The notes beneath the pieces were generated by a model. That model saw nothing but the letters and a program-made list of their open reading frames with translations, was not told where the DNA came from and did not search any database. The position numbers and the translations under genes are program-made. DNA of 64,000 nt, taken from assembly GCA_025362495.1 (NCBI GenBank), contig JANYGI010000080.1:1-64000 (forward strand), given 5' to 3'. Origin of the DNA: Byssovorax sp. GTDB taxonomy: Bacteria; Myxococcota_A; Polyangia; Polyangiales; Polyangiaceae. Shown in pieces: positions 43,231 through 52,401 of the stretch; position 1 is the stretch's first letter, and each line of letters begins with the position of its first letter.

Positions 43231-44625
43231 TCAGCTCGCTCCGCGCCCGCTGACGACGACGGGGACGGTCTTCAAGATCAGCTTGAGGTCCTCGGCCAGG
43301 CTCCAGTGATCGATGTAGCGCATGTCGAGGTACATCCACTCTTCAAACGAGATCTCGTTACGTCCGCTCACCTGCCACACGCAGGTGATCCCGGGGAGGA
43401 CGGAGAGGCGCCGCCGCTGCCAGGCCTCGTAGCGGGCGACCTCGCTCGGGATCGGGGGGCGCGGCCCGACGATCGACATGTCGCCCCGGAGTACGTTGAT
43501 GAACTGAGGGAGCTCATCGATGCTGTAGCGCCGCAGAATGCGGCCGAGCCTGGTGATCCGGGGATCGTCCTTGATTTTGAAGACTGGCCCGCTCTGCTCG
43601 TTGAGCTTCTCGAGGCTGGCCTTGCGCGCCTCGGCGTCGGCGACCATCGTCCGGAACTTGAGCATGTTGAACATCCGCCCGTGGTGCCCGACGCGCGGCT
43701 GCCGGAACAGGACGCCTCCAGGCGAGCACAGGACCAGGATCAGCACCGAGACGACGAGGAGCAGCGGTGAGAGCAGCACGAGGACGATGCTCGACACGAG
43801 GATGTCGAGGACGCGCTTGACGGCCATCTGGTAGGGTTTGTGCTCGACGTTCAGATAGTGAATGTACCCGTCGGCGATCGCCCGCGAGCTCGCGGGGCGC
43901 GCCCGGTCGAAGCGGAAGTGATTGGCCGGCAGCGCGAACGGAACCCCGAAGCGCTCGCAGACGCGGATCGCCGCCTGCATCGCGCTCCCGTGCCGGAGCG
44001 AGCTCCCCGCGAGATAGACCTCCTGAAACGCGCGCTCGCGCAGCACGCGCTCCAGATCGTCCGTCGTCCCGAGCAGGGGTCCGGCGAGGCCGCCGCGGCG
44101 CTCTTCATCGGGGAACGAGAGGTAATGACAGGTGTCGCGGGGCCCGCGCTGCTCGTGGATCTGCTGGGCGGTGTGGCGCGCGAGGGGGCCTGTCCCGAGG
44201 ATGAGCACGTCGTCGGGATCGCGCCGCGCGAACGTCCACAGCGAGGGGATCGAAGCGCGGAGCAGGAGCATGCCTGGCAGCGCCACGGCGAGGAACTCGC
44301 GCAGCGTCATGGCCGCGGCGTAAGCCGGCACGGCGAGCCGGAGGAGCGCTATCGCCCCGGTGATGGCGAGCGCCAGGACCGACGTGAGGAGCAGGATCGG
44401 CGTGAGCCCCTGCCCCTTCCAGGCCTGGTATTCGCGGAGGACCATGCCCCCGAGGAGCCGCACCGACAGGGCCACCACCACCACGGCCAGGGTGGCCTCC
44501 CTGCGCGTGACATGCTCGGTGTCATTGGCACAAACGACCGACGCGAGGACGAGGACGCCGCAGTCGGCCGCAAAGTTGATCCTGCGAGTCACCACCGGAG
44601 GCAGCGCTTCGAGACGAAGAAACAT
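43231..44625 (-). CDS. Polyprenyl-phosphate hexose-1-phosphate transferase (WbaP/WcaJ-like) starting the exopolysaccharide
   Basis: The 464-aa protein has four or five N-terminal membrane segments, a nucleotide-binding-like middle (DVLILGTGPLARHTAQQI) and the C-terminal PHPT catalytic domain: KRVLDILVSSIVLVLLSP, FRQPRVGHHGRMFNMLKFRT, RRYSIDELPQFINVLRGDMS, IVGPRP, GITCVWQVSGRNEISFEEW. It transfers a sugar-1-phosphate from UDP-sugar to undecaprenyl phosphate, the first step of the repeat unit. GAGGTGG lies 7 nt before the ATG at 44625, which is preferred over the GTG at 44634. It is the first gene of the minus-strand operon, and the 256 nt upstream hold its promoter; I could not identify a reliable -10/-35 pair there. 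Confidence 0.92.
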   Translation of the reverse strand: MFLRLEALPPVVTRRINFAADCGVLVLASVVCANDTEHVTRREATLAVVVVALSVRLLGGMVLREYQAWKGQGLTPILLLTSVLALAITGAIALLRLAVPAYAAAMTLREFLAVALPGMLLLRASIPSLWTFARRDPDDVLILGTGPLARHTAQQIHEQRGPRDTCHYLSFPDEERRGGLAGPLLGTTDDLERVLRERAFQEVYLAGSSLRHGSAMQAAIRVCERFGVPFALPANHFRFDRARPASSRAIADGYIHYLNVEHKPYQMAVKRVLDILVSSIVLVLLSPLLLVVSVLILVLCSPGGVLFRQPRVGHHGRMFNMLKFRTMVADAEARKASLEKLNEQSGPVFKIKDDPRITRLGRILRRYSIDELPQFINVLRGDMSIVGPRPPIPSEVARYEAWQRRRLSVLPGITCVWQVSGRNEISFEEWMYLDMRYIDHWSLAEDLKLILKTVPVVVSGRGAS

Positions 44626-44881
44626 TGAATCCACCTCACGCCGGAGCGTAATGGACGGTTTACTCGGGACACGCCCGCGGCGCTCGATCCCGGCCGAGCA
44701 ACCCTAGCAGGTGGAGTATCGAAGTGAGCGACGATGTGCGCTCAATCCACCCTCGGGTCACGCCGTACTGCGGGCCTGGTCGAACGCGCGATTCAGCGGG
44801 CGACGGCGACGGTTCGACCGGCTGGGCGGGGCGCAATCCGGTCTCGCTCCGACCGAGCCATCGGGCTGAATTTCCAGGTCT

Positions 44882-46552
44882 TCAGCGCTCGGGAGGGAGC
44901 TCGATCTCGTGGAGCTTGGTGCCGGTGAGATCGTGCAGGCGCACCGTCATCACCGCGGTCCTGGCGTCGATGCGCACGCCGCCGAAGTACTGGGCTCCGT
45001 CGGCCGGAGAGCGGAGCCGCTTGCCGGACGGGGGGCTCGCCCACCGCACGTGCGGGCCAAAGGTGGAGTCGAGCGCATTGGGGCCATAGGTGCTCGCGTG
45101 GAGCGGGCCGGCGACGAACTCCCAGAACGGGTTGAAGTCGTGAAAATCGGCGCGCGAAGGATCGTAGTGATGCGCGGCCGCGTAGTGCACGTCGGCCGTC
45201 AGCCAGACGACGTTCTTGATCCCCTTTTGCTTGATGAAGCGGAGCAGCTCGGCCAGCTCGAGCTCGCGCCCCAGCGGAGGGCCGTTGCCGTTGGCCCAGG
45301 CGTCGTAGCGGCGCGCGCCGCCGCGGACGCCGTCGCCGACCACGAGGCCGAGCGGCTGATCGGTGGCGACGACCTTCCACGTCGCGGTGGAGGCGAGGAG
45401 CGTTTGCTTCAACCATTGAAGCTGCAAAGGGCCCAGGAACGCCGTCGCCGCGCCCTGGATCTTCTGCTGGTTATCGCTGTTGGGCCCCTTGTAGGTGCGC
45501 TCGTCGAGGAGGATCACGTCGAGCAGCGGCCCGCGGTGGAAGGAGCGGTAGACGCGCCCGGCCTCGACCAGCGAAGGCCGGATCGGGGTGTACTCGAACA
45601 TGGCCTGATGACCGCGCGCCGAGAGCACCGAGGCCCGCTTCTCGGTGTACCGGTGATCGCGATCGAAGATCTCGCCCGGGAACCAGTTGTCGTGGGTCTC
45701 GTGATCGTCCCACATCACCAGGCTGGGCACCTCGGCGTTGAAGCGGCGAACGTTCCTGTCGAGGAGGTTGTAGACGAAATTGCCGCGGAACTCGGCCAGC
45801 GTCTCGGCGACCTTGGACTTCTCGGGGGTGGTGAGGTTGGTCCAGATCGAGCCGTCGTGGAGCGTGATCTCGGGCGGAACGGGCATGTCGGCGTAGATGA
45901 GATCGCCGCAGTGAACGAAGAAATCCGGCGCCATTCGCCGCATGGTCTCGAAGATCTTGATGCCTCCCCAGGCCGGGTTGATGCCCCAGCCCTGCCCCAC
46001 CATGTCGCCGCTCCAGAGGAAGAACACGTCGTCGAGAGGGCCTGTGGGCGAAGCCGCCGTGACGAAGCTGCCGAGCGCGGGCTCGCTCCGGGTGCGGCCC
46101 GTGTCGAGGTCCTCGAAGAGGACGCGATAGTGGATACGCTGTCCGGGCGGGAGGCCGCAGAGATCGATCCGCGCGGTGAAATCGCTCTCCGGCGTGGCGA
46201 TCGGGCCGGGGACGACGGTGAGGTTCGCGAGCGAGTCGCGCGTCGACCACTCTACGACCATCTTTGCGGGGCGGTCGGTGCGACTCCAGATCATCGCGCT
46301 GTCGGCGGTCACGTCGCCGCTCTGCACGCCATACGGTATCTGCGGGCGAGCGGCGTCGGCCGTGACGATCGCGGGCGCCTCCACCGGTACCGCACTGGCC
46401 GTGGCGACGGGCGCGGGCGGCGCCGGGGGCAGCCGCGGATAGGCGCTGTGCGGCGGGATCGACGCCGGGCGCTCGGGCTCGCAGCCGAGCGTGAGGCTCC
46501 CGGAGGCGGCCAGTGCGGCCTTCAGGAGCTCTCGACGACGGAGGCCCGTCAT
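44882..46552 (-). CDS. PhoD-family alkaline phosphatase/phosphodiesterase (Tat signal)
   Basis: The 556-aa protein starts MTGLRRRELLKAALAASGSL, with twin arginines followed by a hydrophobic stretch and Cys (LTLGCEPE), so a Tat-exported lipoprotein is likely. An N-terminal Ig/fibronectin-like domain (YGVQSGDVTADSAMIWSRTD) precedes the metallophosphatase domain with FLWSGDMVGQGWG, FFVHCGDLIYADMPVP, LVMWDDHETHDNW and VVWLTADVHYAAAHHYD. It would hydrolyse phosphate mono- or diesters, for phosphate supply. The neighbours (exopolysaccharide, alpha/beta hydrolase) give no added clue. The gene stands alone with 134 nt to the upstream gene. Confidence 0.9.
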   Translation of the reverse strand: MTGLRRRELLKAALAASGSLTLGCEPERPASIPPHSAYPRLPPAPPAPVATASAVPVEAPAIVTADAARPQIPYGVQSGDVTADSAMIWSRTDRPAKMVVEWSTRDSLANLTVVPGPIATPESDFTARIDLCGLPPGQRIHYRVLFEDLDTGRTRSEPALGSFVTAASPTGPLDDVFFLWSGDMVGQGWGINPAWGGIKIFETMRRMAPDFFVHCGDLIYADMPVPPEITLHDGSIWTNLTTPEKSKVAETLAEFRGNFVYNLLDRNVRRFNAEVPSLVMWDDHETHDNWFPGEIFDRDHRYTEKRASVLSARGHQAMFEYTPIRPSLVEAGRVYRSFHRGPLLDVILLDERTYKGPNSDNQQKIQGAATAFLGPLQLQWLKQTLLASTATWKVVATDQPLGLVVGDGVRGGARRYDAWANGNGPPLGRELELAELLRFIKQKGIKNVVWLTADVHYAAAHHYDPSRADFHDFNPFWEFVAGPLHASTYGPNALDSTFGPHVRWASPPSGKRLRSPADGAQYFGGVRIDARTAVMTVRLHDLTGTKLHEIELPPER

Positions 46553-46569
46553 CCGGGCTCGGGGGCGGT

Positions 46570-46607
46570 CGTCACGGCCGGGAGGCTACGCCGCGCGCTC
46601 CGTGACG
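46570..46607. terminator. Inverted repeat between the alpha/beta hydrolase and PhoD genes
   Basis: CGTCACGG and CCGTGACG form an 8-bp stem with a 22-nt loop, lying between the end of the hydrolase gene and the start of the phosphatase gene, both on the minus strand. There is no T-run. It may end transcription of the upstream gene or bind a regulator. Confidence 0.25.
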
Positions 46608-46685
46608 GCAAGCGAGGAGACGGCCGGGCGGCCTCGTCCCTGCCACGTGCCGAGTCCGAGAGGCCCTCTGCAGGGCGAGAAGGCT

Positions 46686-47852
46686 TCACTCGTCGTGCGC
46701 GGCGGCCGCTTCCGCGAGGACGCCGGCCATGAAATGAACGAGCTCCCAGCGGTCGCCGAGCGGCGGCTCACCGTGGATCTCGACGTGGACGATCGCCGGG
46801 CTCACGAGGGCGACGCGGAGCTCCCCCGGCGGCACCTCGCTGGCGATCCACAGCGTCTCGGCCGCGGGGATCACCGTGTCGCCCTGACCGTGCAGCAGGA
46901 AGACCGGGACATGAATCGACGCGAGGTGACCGTGGGGCGAGACGCGGCTCATCGTCTCGCCGCCCTGATCGATCGCGGCGAGCAGCGCGGGGCGGATCGC
47001 GTCGAGGCGGCCTTCGAAGAGCGCCTCGACGATCGCGCGCGACGCCGGCGGCAGCTCCCTGGCCCTGGCGAGCGCGGCCTCGGGCTGCTCCCACAGGCGA
47101 AAGCGCAGCGCCTCGCGCGCGACGGCGACGTCGGCCGGCGGGAAGAAGCGCTCGGCGTTGCCGTAGATCATCACGAGGGCGCCGTACTCGTGGGCCTTGA
47201 GCGCCACGTCGACGCCGTCGGGCTGCACGATGTGATCGGTCGCGAAGAAGCGGAGCACGCGCCCGAGATCGTCGTGCGCGCCGATGGCGACGACGAAGCC
47301 GATGTCCTTTGAAAAGCGGGGATCGGCGGCCGCGAGCAGCGAGAGGCCGCCCGCGAAGCTCATCCCCATCACGCCGACGCGGCCGTGGCCGAGGCGGGCG
47401 CGGAGGGCGGCGGCGGCGGCGCCGATGGTGTCGATCGATCGCGGATCGATGCGGTAGTCGGCGATCTCGGCGATCTGCGGCGTGAGGACGACGACGCCCG
47501 CCGCGGCGACGGCGCGCGCGAAGCGCTGCAAGCGCGGCTCGTCGATGCCGAGGCGATGGACGCCGTGGAGGAGGACGACGCCCGGCGGATCGCTCACAGA
47601 GGCCGGCGTGTAGAGGCGCCCGCGCGCTTCGCCGACGTCGAGCGGCACGCCGACGTCGGACTCGACCACGGCGTGCTTGTCGAAGTCGGCGAGCGCGCCG
47701 GTGGCGCCGGCGTCGGCGAAGCGGAGCAGCAGCGAGGCGGCCCGGAGGTGCGCGCCGGCCGGGCGAAACAGCACGACGACGAGGGCGACGACGACGAAGA
47801 GGGCGGCGCGGGCGCGGGGCCTCGGCGCTCGGCCTGCTGGAGTCTTGGGCAT
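46686..47852 (-). CDS. Alpha/beta hydrolase (dienelactone hydrolase-like)
   Basis: The 388-aa protein has an N-terminal hydrophobic anchor (ALFVVVALVVVLFRPAGAHL). Its alpha/beta hydrolase fold shows the oxyanion strand GVVLLHGVHRLG, nucleophile Ser in GVMGMSFAGGLS, the acid in LLHGQGDTVIPA and the His in AIVHVEIHGEPP. The substrate is unknown; membrane-anchored carboxylesterase activity is the general expectation. The Ala/Arg-rich compositional bias of the first 30 residues makes the start uncertain by a few codons. Confidence 0.82.
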   Translation of the reverse strand: MPKTPAGRAPRPRARAALFVVVALVVVLFRPAGAHLRAASLLLRFADAGATGALADFDKHAVVESDVGVPLDVGEARGRLYTPASVSDPPGVVLLHGVHRLGIDEPRLQRFARAVAAAGVVVLTPQIAEIADYRIDPRSIDTIGAAAAALRARLGHGRVGVMGMSFAGGLSLLAAADPRFSKDIGFVVAIGAHDDLGRVLRFFATDHIVQPDGVDVALKAHEYGALVMIYGNAERFFPPADVAVAREALRFRLWEQPEAALARARELPPASRAIVEALFEGRLDAIRPALLAAIDQGGETMSRVSPHGHLASIHVPVFLLHGQGDTVIPAAETLWIASEVPPGELRVALVSPAIVHVEIHGEPPLGDRWELVHFMAGVLAEAAAAHDE

Positions 47853-47964
47853 GAGCGGGAAACAACGAAGAGGCCCGGCGAGGCCATTCCCCCGGGCGTC
47901 CCCGCGCGAGCGTACTCGCGCCCGCGCCGTGATGCGCGCGTTGTCGCGATCAAGGCCAGCAGCT

Positions 47965-48387
47965 TCAGGAGGCGCGGGCGAAGCTCTGGATGCGCACCTC
48001 GCGGCGCGGGGTTCGCGCCCGGGCGACGACGATCTGCGGCGCCGTGTAAGAAGCGAGGACGCGGGCGAGGATGCCGATCGCGCCCGTCGCGCAGAGGTTG
48101 ATCCCCAGGCTGGAGGCGATCGGGCCGGAGACGGCGGCGGTCGCGACGATCTGGAGCAGCCAGATCGGGACGACGACCTTGAGCATCTCGGTGAACCGGA
48201 GGCCGTGGAGGAGCAGCAACATCGGAGCGAACACGCCCACGGTGACCGCGCCCTCGACGCCGGGGTTCATGTCCTGCGAGCCGGGCGCGTGGAACATCAT
48301 CCCGTAGCCCACCGCGATCACGCCCGCGACGAGCAGCGCCGGCGCCAGCCAGGAATCGGTCTCTCGTCGAATGCCAGTGTCCACCAT
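47965..48387 (-). CDS. Small four-helix membrane protein, unknown
   Basis: This 140-aa protein has four likely membrane segments (WLAPALLVAGVIAVGYGMMF, GAVTVGVFAPMLLLLHGLRF, VVVPIWLLQIVATAAVSGPI and GINLCATGAIGILARVLAS) and an Arg-rich C-terminus. I do not recognise the family. It lies between the alpha/beta hydrolase gene (112 nt downstream) and a 69-aa membrane protein gene upstream, all on the minus strand. The purine-rich GAGGAGGC just before the ATG at 48387 supports translation. Confidence 0.6.
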   Translation of the reverse strand: MVDTGIRRETDSWLAPALLVAGVIAVGYGMMFHAPGSQDMNPGVEGAVTVGVFAPMLLLLHGLRFTEMLKVVVPIWLLQIVATAAVSGPIASSLGINLCATGAIGILARVLASYTAPQIVVARARTPRREVRIQSFARAS

Positions 48388-48458
48388 GACAAGCCTCCTC
48401 GGCGGGGGCTCAGCAGGGGGCGTGCCGACACCGTTTGCCGTGAATCAAAGGCGATCGA

Positions 48459-48668
48459 TCACAGCGGAGGCGCAGCCTTCGCGTCGCCCTGCGGGTTCTG
48501 CGTCGGGCCCCCGAAGAGGGCCCCGCCGGCGCCGCCCCGCATGTCGAGGAGGGCGAGCACGAACACGATTCCCAGCACGATGAAGGCGATCGCGATCATC
48601 CACCCGACCACGCTGCGAGGAGACGACGGGGTCGGGTCCGCGTCTTCGGGGGTTGATAGAGAGTCCAT
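48459..48668 (-). CDS. Small single-span membrane protein, unknown
   Basis: From the ATG at 48668 the product has 69 residues: a Ser/Pro/Asp-rich start, one hydrophobic helix (VVGWMIAIAFIVLGIVFVLA) and a Gly-rich tail (DMRGGAGGALFGGPTQNP). The frame stays open further upstream, but that part overlaps the divergent methyltransferase gene region and is rejected. Function is unknown. Confidence 0.5.
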   Translation of the reverse strand: MDSLSTPEDADPTPSSPRSVVGWMIAIAFIVLGIVFVLALLDMRGGAGGALFGGPTQNPQGDAKAAPPL

Positions 48669-48802
48669 GGGCCGACGCTGAGCACGCGCCGTGCCGCGGG
48701 ATTTGCGCCGAGCGCAGCGCGATCCCACGGCCCGGCGCGGGCTCGCCCGACGCGCGGTCTGCACCCCGCGACGCAGGGGCTGCGCGCGCCGCCGAACTCC
48801 GG

Positions 48803-48808
48803 TAGGCT
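48803..48808 (+). promoter_or_regulatory. Promoter-like -10 element (TAGGCT)
   Basis: TAGGCT followed by CGGCGGCC lies 45 nt before the methyltransferase ATG at 48853. It shares the TA-N3-T plus GGCC layout with the elements at 9056, 57245 and 59676. Confidence 0.35.
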
Positions 48809-48852
48809 CGGCGGCCGTTTTCCGAGACGCGAGCGCGAGGGACACCGTATCC

Positions 48853-49776
48853 ATGGATTGGCGTATCAAAGGCGTAGTGCAGAAGGCCCTCAGCCTCGTC
48901 CCGTTCGGCATGGCGGGCAACGATCTCCTCCAGCGCACCCTCGGCGCGCGCCGCAAGCTCGATCGCCAGGTGGCCTCGAAGGTCAACGACGACTGGGTGA
49001 TCCTCCTCGAGCACATGACCGAGCTCGGGATCTCGCCGAAGGGCCTCGATTACCTCGAGATTGGCACCGGCTGGTATCCGACGCTGCCAGTCTGCTACGC
49101 CCTCGCCGGCGCGGGCCGCTGCTTCACGTTCGACCTCAACCGCCACCTCGACGCGGCCCATGCGCTCCGCCTCATCGATGCGCTCCCGCCGCACCTGCCC
49201 GCGATCGCGAAGGCCAGCCACCGCCCGCTCGCCGAGGTCGAGGCCGACTTCGCCTACCTGCGCGACGCCCGCGGGATCGACGAGCTGCTCGAGCGCGCCC
49301 GCATCGACTACCGCGCTCCCGCCGACGCCTCGGACACGCGCCTGCCCGAAAGCAGCGTCGATGTCGTCTATTCCAACAGCGTCCTCGAGCACATCCCGGG
49401 GCCGATCATCCTCCGCATCCTGGAGGAGAGCGGCCGCGTGCTCCGCCCGGGCGGCGTGGCGATCCACAGCGTCAACTGCGGTGATCACTATGCGTATTTC
49501 GACCGCTCGATAACCCAGATCAACTACCTCTCTTACTCCGAGAGCGAGTGGGCGATCTGGAACAACGACATCCAGTACCAGAACCGCCTCCGCCCGCAGG
49601 ATCTGCTGGAGCTGGCCGAGAAGGCCGGGCTCGAGATCATCCTGAAGAAGCACCGCGCCGCGCCGAAGCTGCTGGAGCAAGTCAAGACCATGAAGATCGC
49701 GCCCGAGTTCCGCAAGTACCCGCCAGAGCAGCTCGCCTGCACCTCGATCGACTTCGTCGCGCGGAAGCCGGCATGA
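48853..49776 (+). CDS. SAM-dependent class I methyltransferase
   Basis: The 307-aa product from the ATG at 48853 contains SAM-binding motif I GLDYLEIGTGWYPTLPVCYA, an acidic loop CFTFDLNRHLD and the post-motif segment VDVVYSNSVLEHIPGPIILR followed by RVLRPGGVAIHSVNC, typical of class I methyltransferases of the type found with glycosyltransferases. Its ATGA stop overlaps the start of the glycosyltransferase gene, so the two act together, likely to methylate a sugar or glycolipid. The acceptor is unknown. A longer upstream frame from 48691 is not used because it adds Arg-rich residues without family resemblance. Confidence 0.85.
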   Translation: MDWRIKGVVQKALSLVPFGMAGNDLLQRTLGARRKLDRQVASKVNDDWVILLEHMTELGISPKGLDYLEIGTGWYPTLPVCYALAGAGRCFTFDLNRHLDAAHALRLIDALPPHLPAIAKASHRPLAEVEADFAYLRDARGIDELLERARIDYRAPADASDTRLPESSVDVVYSNSVLEHIPGPIILRILEESGRVLRPGGVAIHSVNCGDHYAYFDRSITQINYLSYSESEWAIWNNDIQYQNRLRPQDLLELAEKAGLEIILKKHRAAPKLLEQVKTMKIAPEFRKYPPEQLACTSIDFVARKPA

Positions 49777-50924
49777 CCTTCCCGATCATCTACTTCGGCA
49801 ACGACTGGAACGCCGAGAACCGCACGTCGAGCCACCACATCGCGGCGCGCCTCGCGAAGCGCCATCCGCTGCTCTACGTCGATTGCCCCGGGCTCCGCGC
49901 GCCCAGGGCCAGCGGGCGCGACGTGAAGAAGCTGGTGAAGAAGCTCCGCCAGGCCGCGGCGCTCCCGCGCAAGGTCGGTGAGCAGACCTGGCACATGGTG
50001 CTTCCGCAGCTCCCGTTTCGCCGGCTCCCGCTGGCCTCGGAGCTGAATCGCGAGGTCGGCGCGCTCCTCGTGCGCCGCGCGGCGCGCCACCTCGGGATGG
50101 AGCGGCCGCTCCTGTGGTTCGCCGTGCCCCACCCCGGGATCCTGCTCGGGCGCCTCGGCGAGCGGTTCTCGGTCTATTACTGCATCGACGACTATGCCGC
50201 TCTCCCGGACGTCGACAAGGCCCGGATCCGCGTGATGGATCGGCACCTGACGGAGAATGCCAGTCAGGTGTTCGTCTCGGCGCAAACGCTGCTCGACGCC
50301 AAGGCCGGGATGAACCCCAACCTGGTCTACAGCCCGCATGGCGTCGACGTGGAGCACTTCGGCCGCGCCGCGAGCGACGAGCTCGCCGTGGCCCCGAAGG
50401 CTCGCGATCTCGGCCACCCGGTGATCGGCTTCTTCGGCCTGATCGAGGGCTGGATCGATCTCGAGTTGCTGCATTTCCTCGCGAAATCGCGCCCGCAATG
50501 GACGTTCCTGCTGATCGGCCGCGTCGCCGTGGACGTGAGCGCGCTCGAGAAGCTCGGCAACGTGATCTTCCCCGGGCCGCAGCCGTATGCCGATCTCCCG
50601 AGCTGGGCCAGGGCGTTCGACGTGGCCATTTACCCCGGCGGACAGAACGAGTTCGTTCGCAATGCCAACCCGCTCAAGATCCGCGAGTACCTCGCCACGG
50701 GCAAGCCCGTCGTCTCGGTGTCCTCGCGCGAGGTGGAGCGGTTCCGCGGCGTGGTGCGGATCGCGAACGAGCCCGCCGCGTTCCTGAAGGAGCTCGACGA
50801 CGCGCTCGCCGACGACACCGCCGAGGCGCGAGCAGCCCGCCTGAAGGTGGTCTCGACGATGAGCTGGGACGCTCGCGTGGACGAGGTGATGGCGCAGGTG
50901 GAAGCGACGATGGCCGGGCGGTAG
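49773..50924 (+). CDS. Group 1 glycosyltransferase (GT-B)
   Basis: The 383-aa protein starts MTFPIIYFGNDWNAENRTSS, with the ATG overlapping the methyltransferase stop by 4 bp. It has GT-B character: an N-lobe with RHPLLYVDCPGLRAPR and FSVYYCIDDYAALPDVD, and a C-lobe with YSPHGVDVEHFGRA, GFFGLIEGWIDLELL and the donor-site segment DVAIYPGGQNEFVRNANPLK followed by IREYLATGKPVVS. This pattern is known from GT4/GT1-like enzymes in exopolysaccharide and pyruvyl-rich loci (TuaH-like). It is separate from the 25-44.6 kb locus by 4 kb. The stop is 9 nt from the convergent WD40-like gene. Confidence 0.88.
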   Translation: MTFPIIYFGNDWNAENRTSSHHIAARLAKRHPLLYVDCPGLRAPRASGRDVKKLVKKLRQAAALPRKVGEQTWHMVLPQLPFRRLPLASELNREVGALLVRRAARHLGMERPLLWFAVPHPGILLGRLGERFSVYYCIDDYAALPDVDKARIRVMDRHLTENASQVFVSAQTLLDAKAGMNPNLVYSPHGVDVEHFGRAASDELAVAPKARDLGHPVIGFFGLIEGWIDLELLHFLAKSRPQWTFLLIGRVAVDVSALEKLGNVIFPGPQPYADLPSWARAFDVAIYPGGQNEFVRNANPLKIREYLATGKPVVSVSSREVERFRGVVRIANEPAAFLKELDDALADDTAEARAARLKVVSTMSWDARVDEVMAQVEATMAGR

Positions 50925-50933
50925 CGGCCCGCC

Positions 50934-52182
50934 TCAGCGCTTCACGAGGCTGAAGCGCACCCGCTGGCCACGAGCGGTGTCGGCCCACAGCTCGCGCCCG
51001 TCCGGCGTGATCCACAGGTGGGTCGCGCGATCGAGCGGCAACCGCGCCCGGCCTACGACAGCGCCTCTCGACGTGTCGACGAAGAGCACCGCGCCGTCTT
51101 CGGCCGCGGTGGCCAGGCGTTCACCGGACTTCGTGAAGGCCATGGCCGTGATCCGGCGGGTGTGCCCCGAGGCGACGTCGACAGGGTGGCCTCCATCGCG
51201 CGCGAAAATCCGCACGCCGCCTTCGGTGAGGCCGGCGGCCCAGAGGCGCTCGTCCGGGGAGATCGCGAGCATGCGCGGCCAGCCGCCGACGGAGACATCG
51301 ACGAAGCGGCGCGGATCGAGCGGGTCCCAGATCGAGAATCGAGAGGCGTTGTCGAGCGTGGTGAAGGTCGCGACGCTCCGGCCGTCGCGGGTCGCCACCG
51401 GATTCACGAGCGTGCTTGGCCGATCGCCGCCGGGATCGCGGACATCGAACACCTCCGCCGTGCCAGACCTGGTCTCGTAAGCGACTCCCGGGGCGCGCCC
51501 GGCCGGGAGCTCGGCGCCCGTCGTCGCGTCCAAGCGCTGGAGTTCGAAGCGACCGTCGCCCTGGAAGATCACCTGATTGGCGCCGGGCAGCACGTAGGCG
51601 CCGGCGCCCTGACCGATCCCCTGGTCCCGAGAGGGTGACGGACGTGAGGTCGATATCCTCGCGCGAATACGTGGGTATCTCCACCGTGACCAGCAGCGCC
51701 TCGCTCAGGACCCCGGCCACAGCGAGGTTGATGCACGGATACCCGAGCGAGAGCAGCTGATCGAGGCGCCGCGCAAATTCGTGCCGCGGGGCGAGATCGT
51801 CGGGCGCGACGCGCACTTGCCGTGTCGGGAAGTGCGGTAACGGACCGCTGAAGGTGACCGACGCCCAGCGAGGCGATCCGGGGAGGCCGAGCGCGAAGGC
51901 CTCGAGGCGCAGGAGGGCGAACGGAGCCGCGTCGCCCGGCGCGCTCAGCGCGGCGCGGAGCAGCGGCTCGGGGACGACGGTCGGATACTCGCGAAGGTCA
52001 CGGGCGAGGTCCTCGATGAGCGATCGAAGCGACGCGGTCTGGATGTCGCTTGGCATCGCGATCGTGTCTTCACAGCGGTGCGCATGCCACGAGAGAGTGA
52101 ATTCGGGCGCGTCCGCCTCGGTGGAGGCGTGTTCGAGTGCGATGGCGAGCTCGCGCATCCAGCGCAGGGCGTCATGTCTCAT
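50934..52182 (-). pseudogene. WD40/beta-propeller-like protein gene with a single-base frameshift
   Basis: The 5' part (from the ATG at 52182) reads MRHDALRWMRELAIALEHAS and continues to EDIDLTSVTLSGPG. The 3' part, in another frame, reads AYVLPGANQVIFQGDGRFEL and runs as WD40/YVTN-like repeats (SIWDPLDPRRFVDVSVGGWP; HTRRITAMAFTKSGERLATA) to 50934. The switch lies at a run of four C on the plus strand (51618-51621). Removing one base gives a continuous protein of about 415 residues (LSGPGIGQGAGAYVLP). Function is unknown. Either the gene is broken or the sequence has a 1-nt error. Without the break it would be an effector-associated-domain-like propeller protein. Confidence 0.65.
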
Positions 52183-52401
52183 CGCGATCGGCTCCGGGCT
52201 GCGGACGTCGCCGCATCGTTCCGCGACCATCGCTCCGGTGCATCGTTACGAGAGCGCGCAGAACGCATACGCGAGTGTTGCAATGGGTGCTCGATCGGCG
52301 GCGGTTGCGGGCGGCGAGCTCTCGCTTGGACCCTCTTTCGAGGGGAACCCGGTCGGCGGATCTCCGCGGACCTCGCGGCGTCACGGCCGCCGTTCGCGTG
52401 C

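Noticed and set aside
44626-44881. Candidate short genes in the leader of the PHPT gene
   Set aside because: Frames there have no ribosome site and no resemblance to proteins; the region is better read as promoter DNA.
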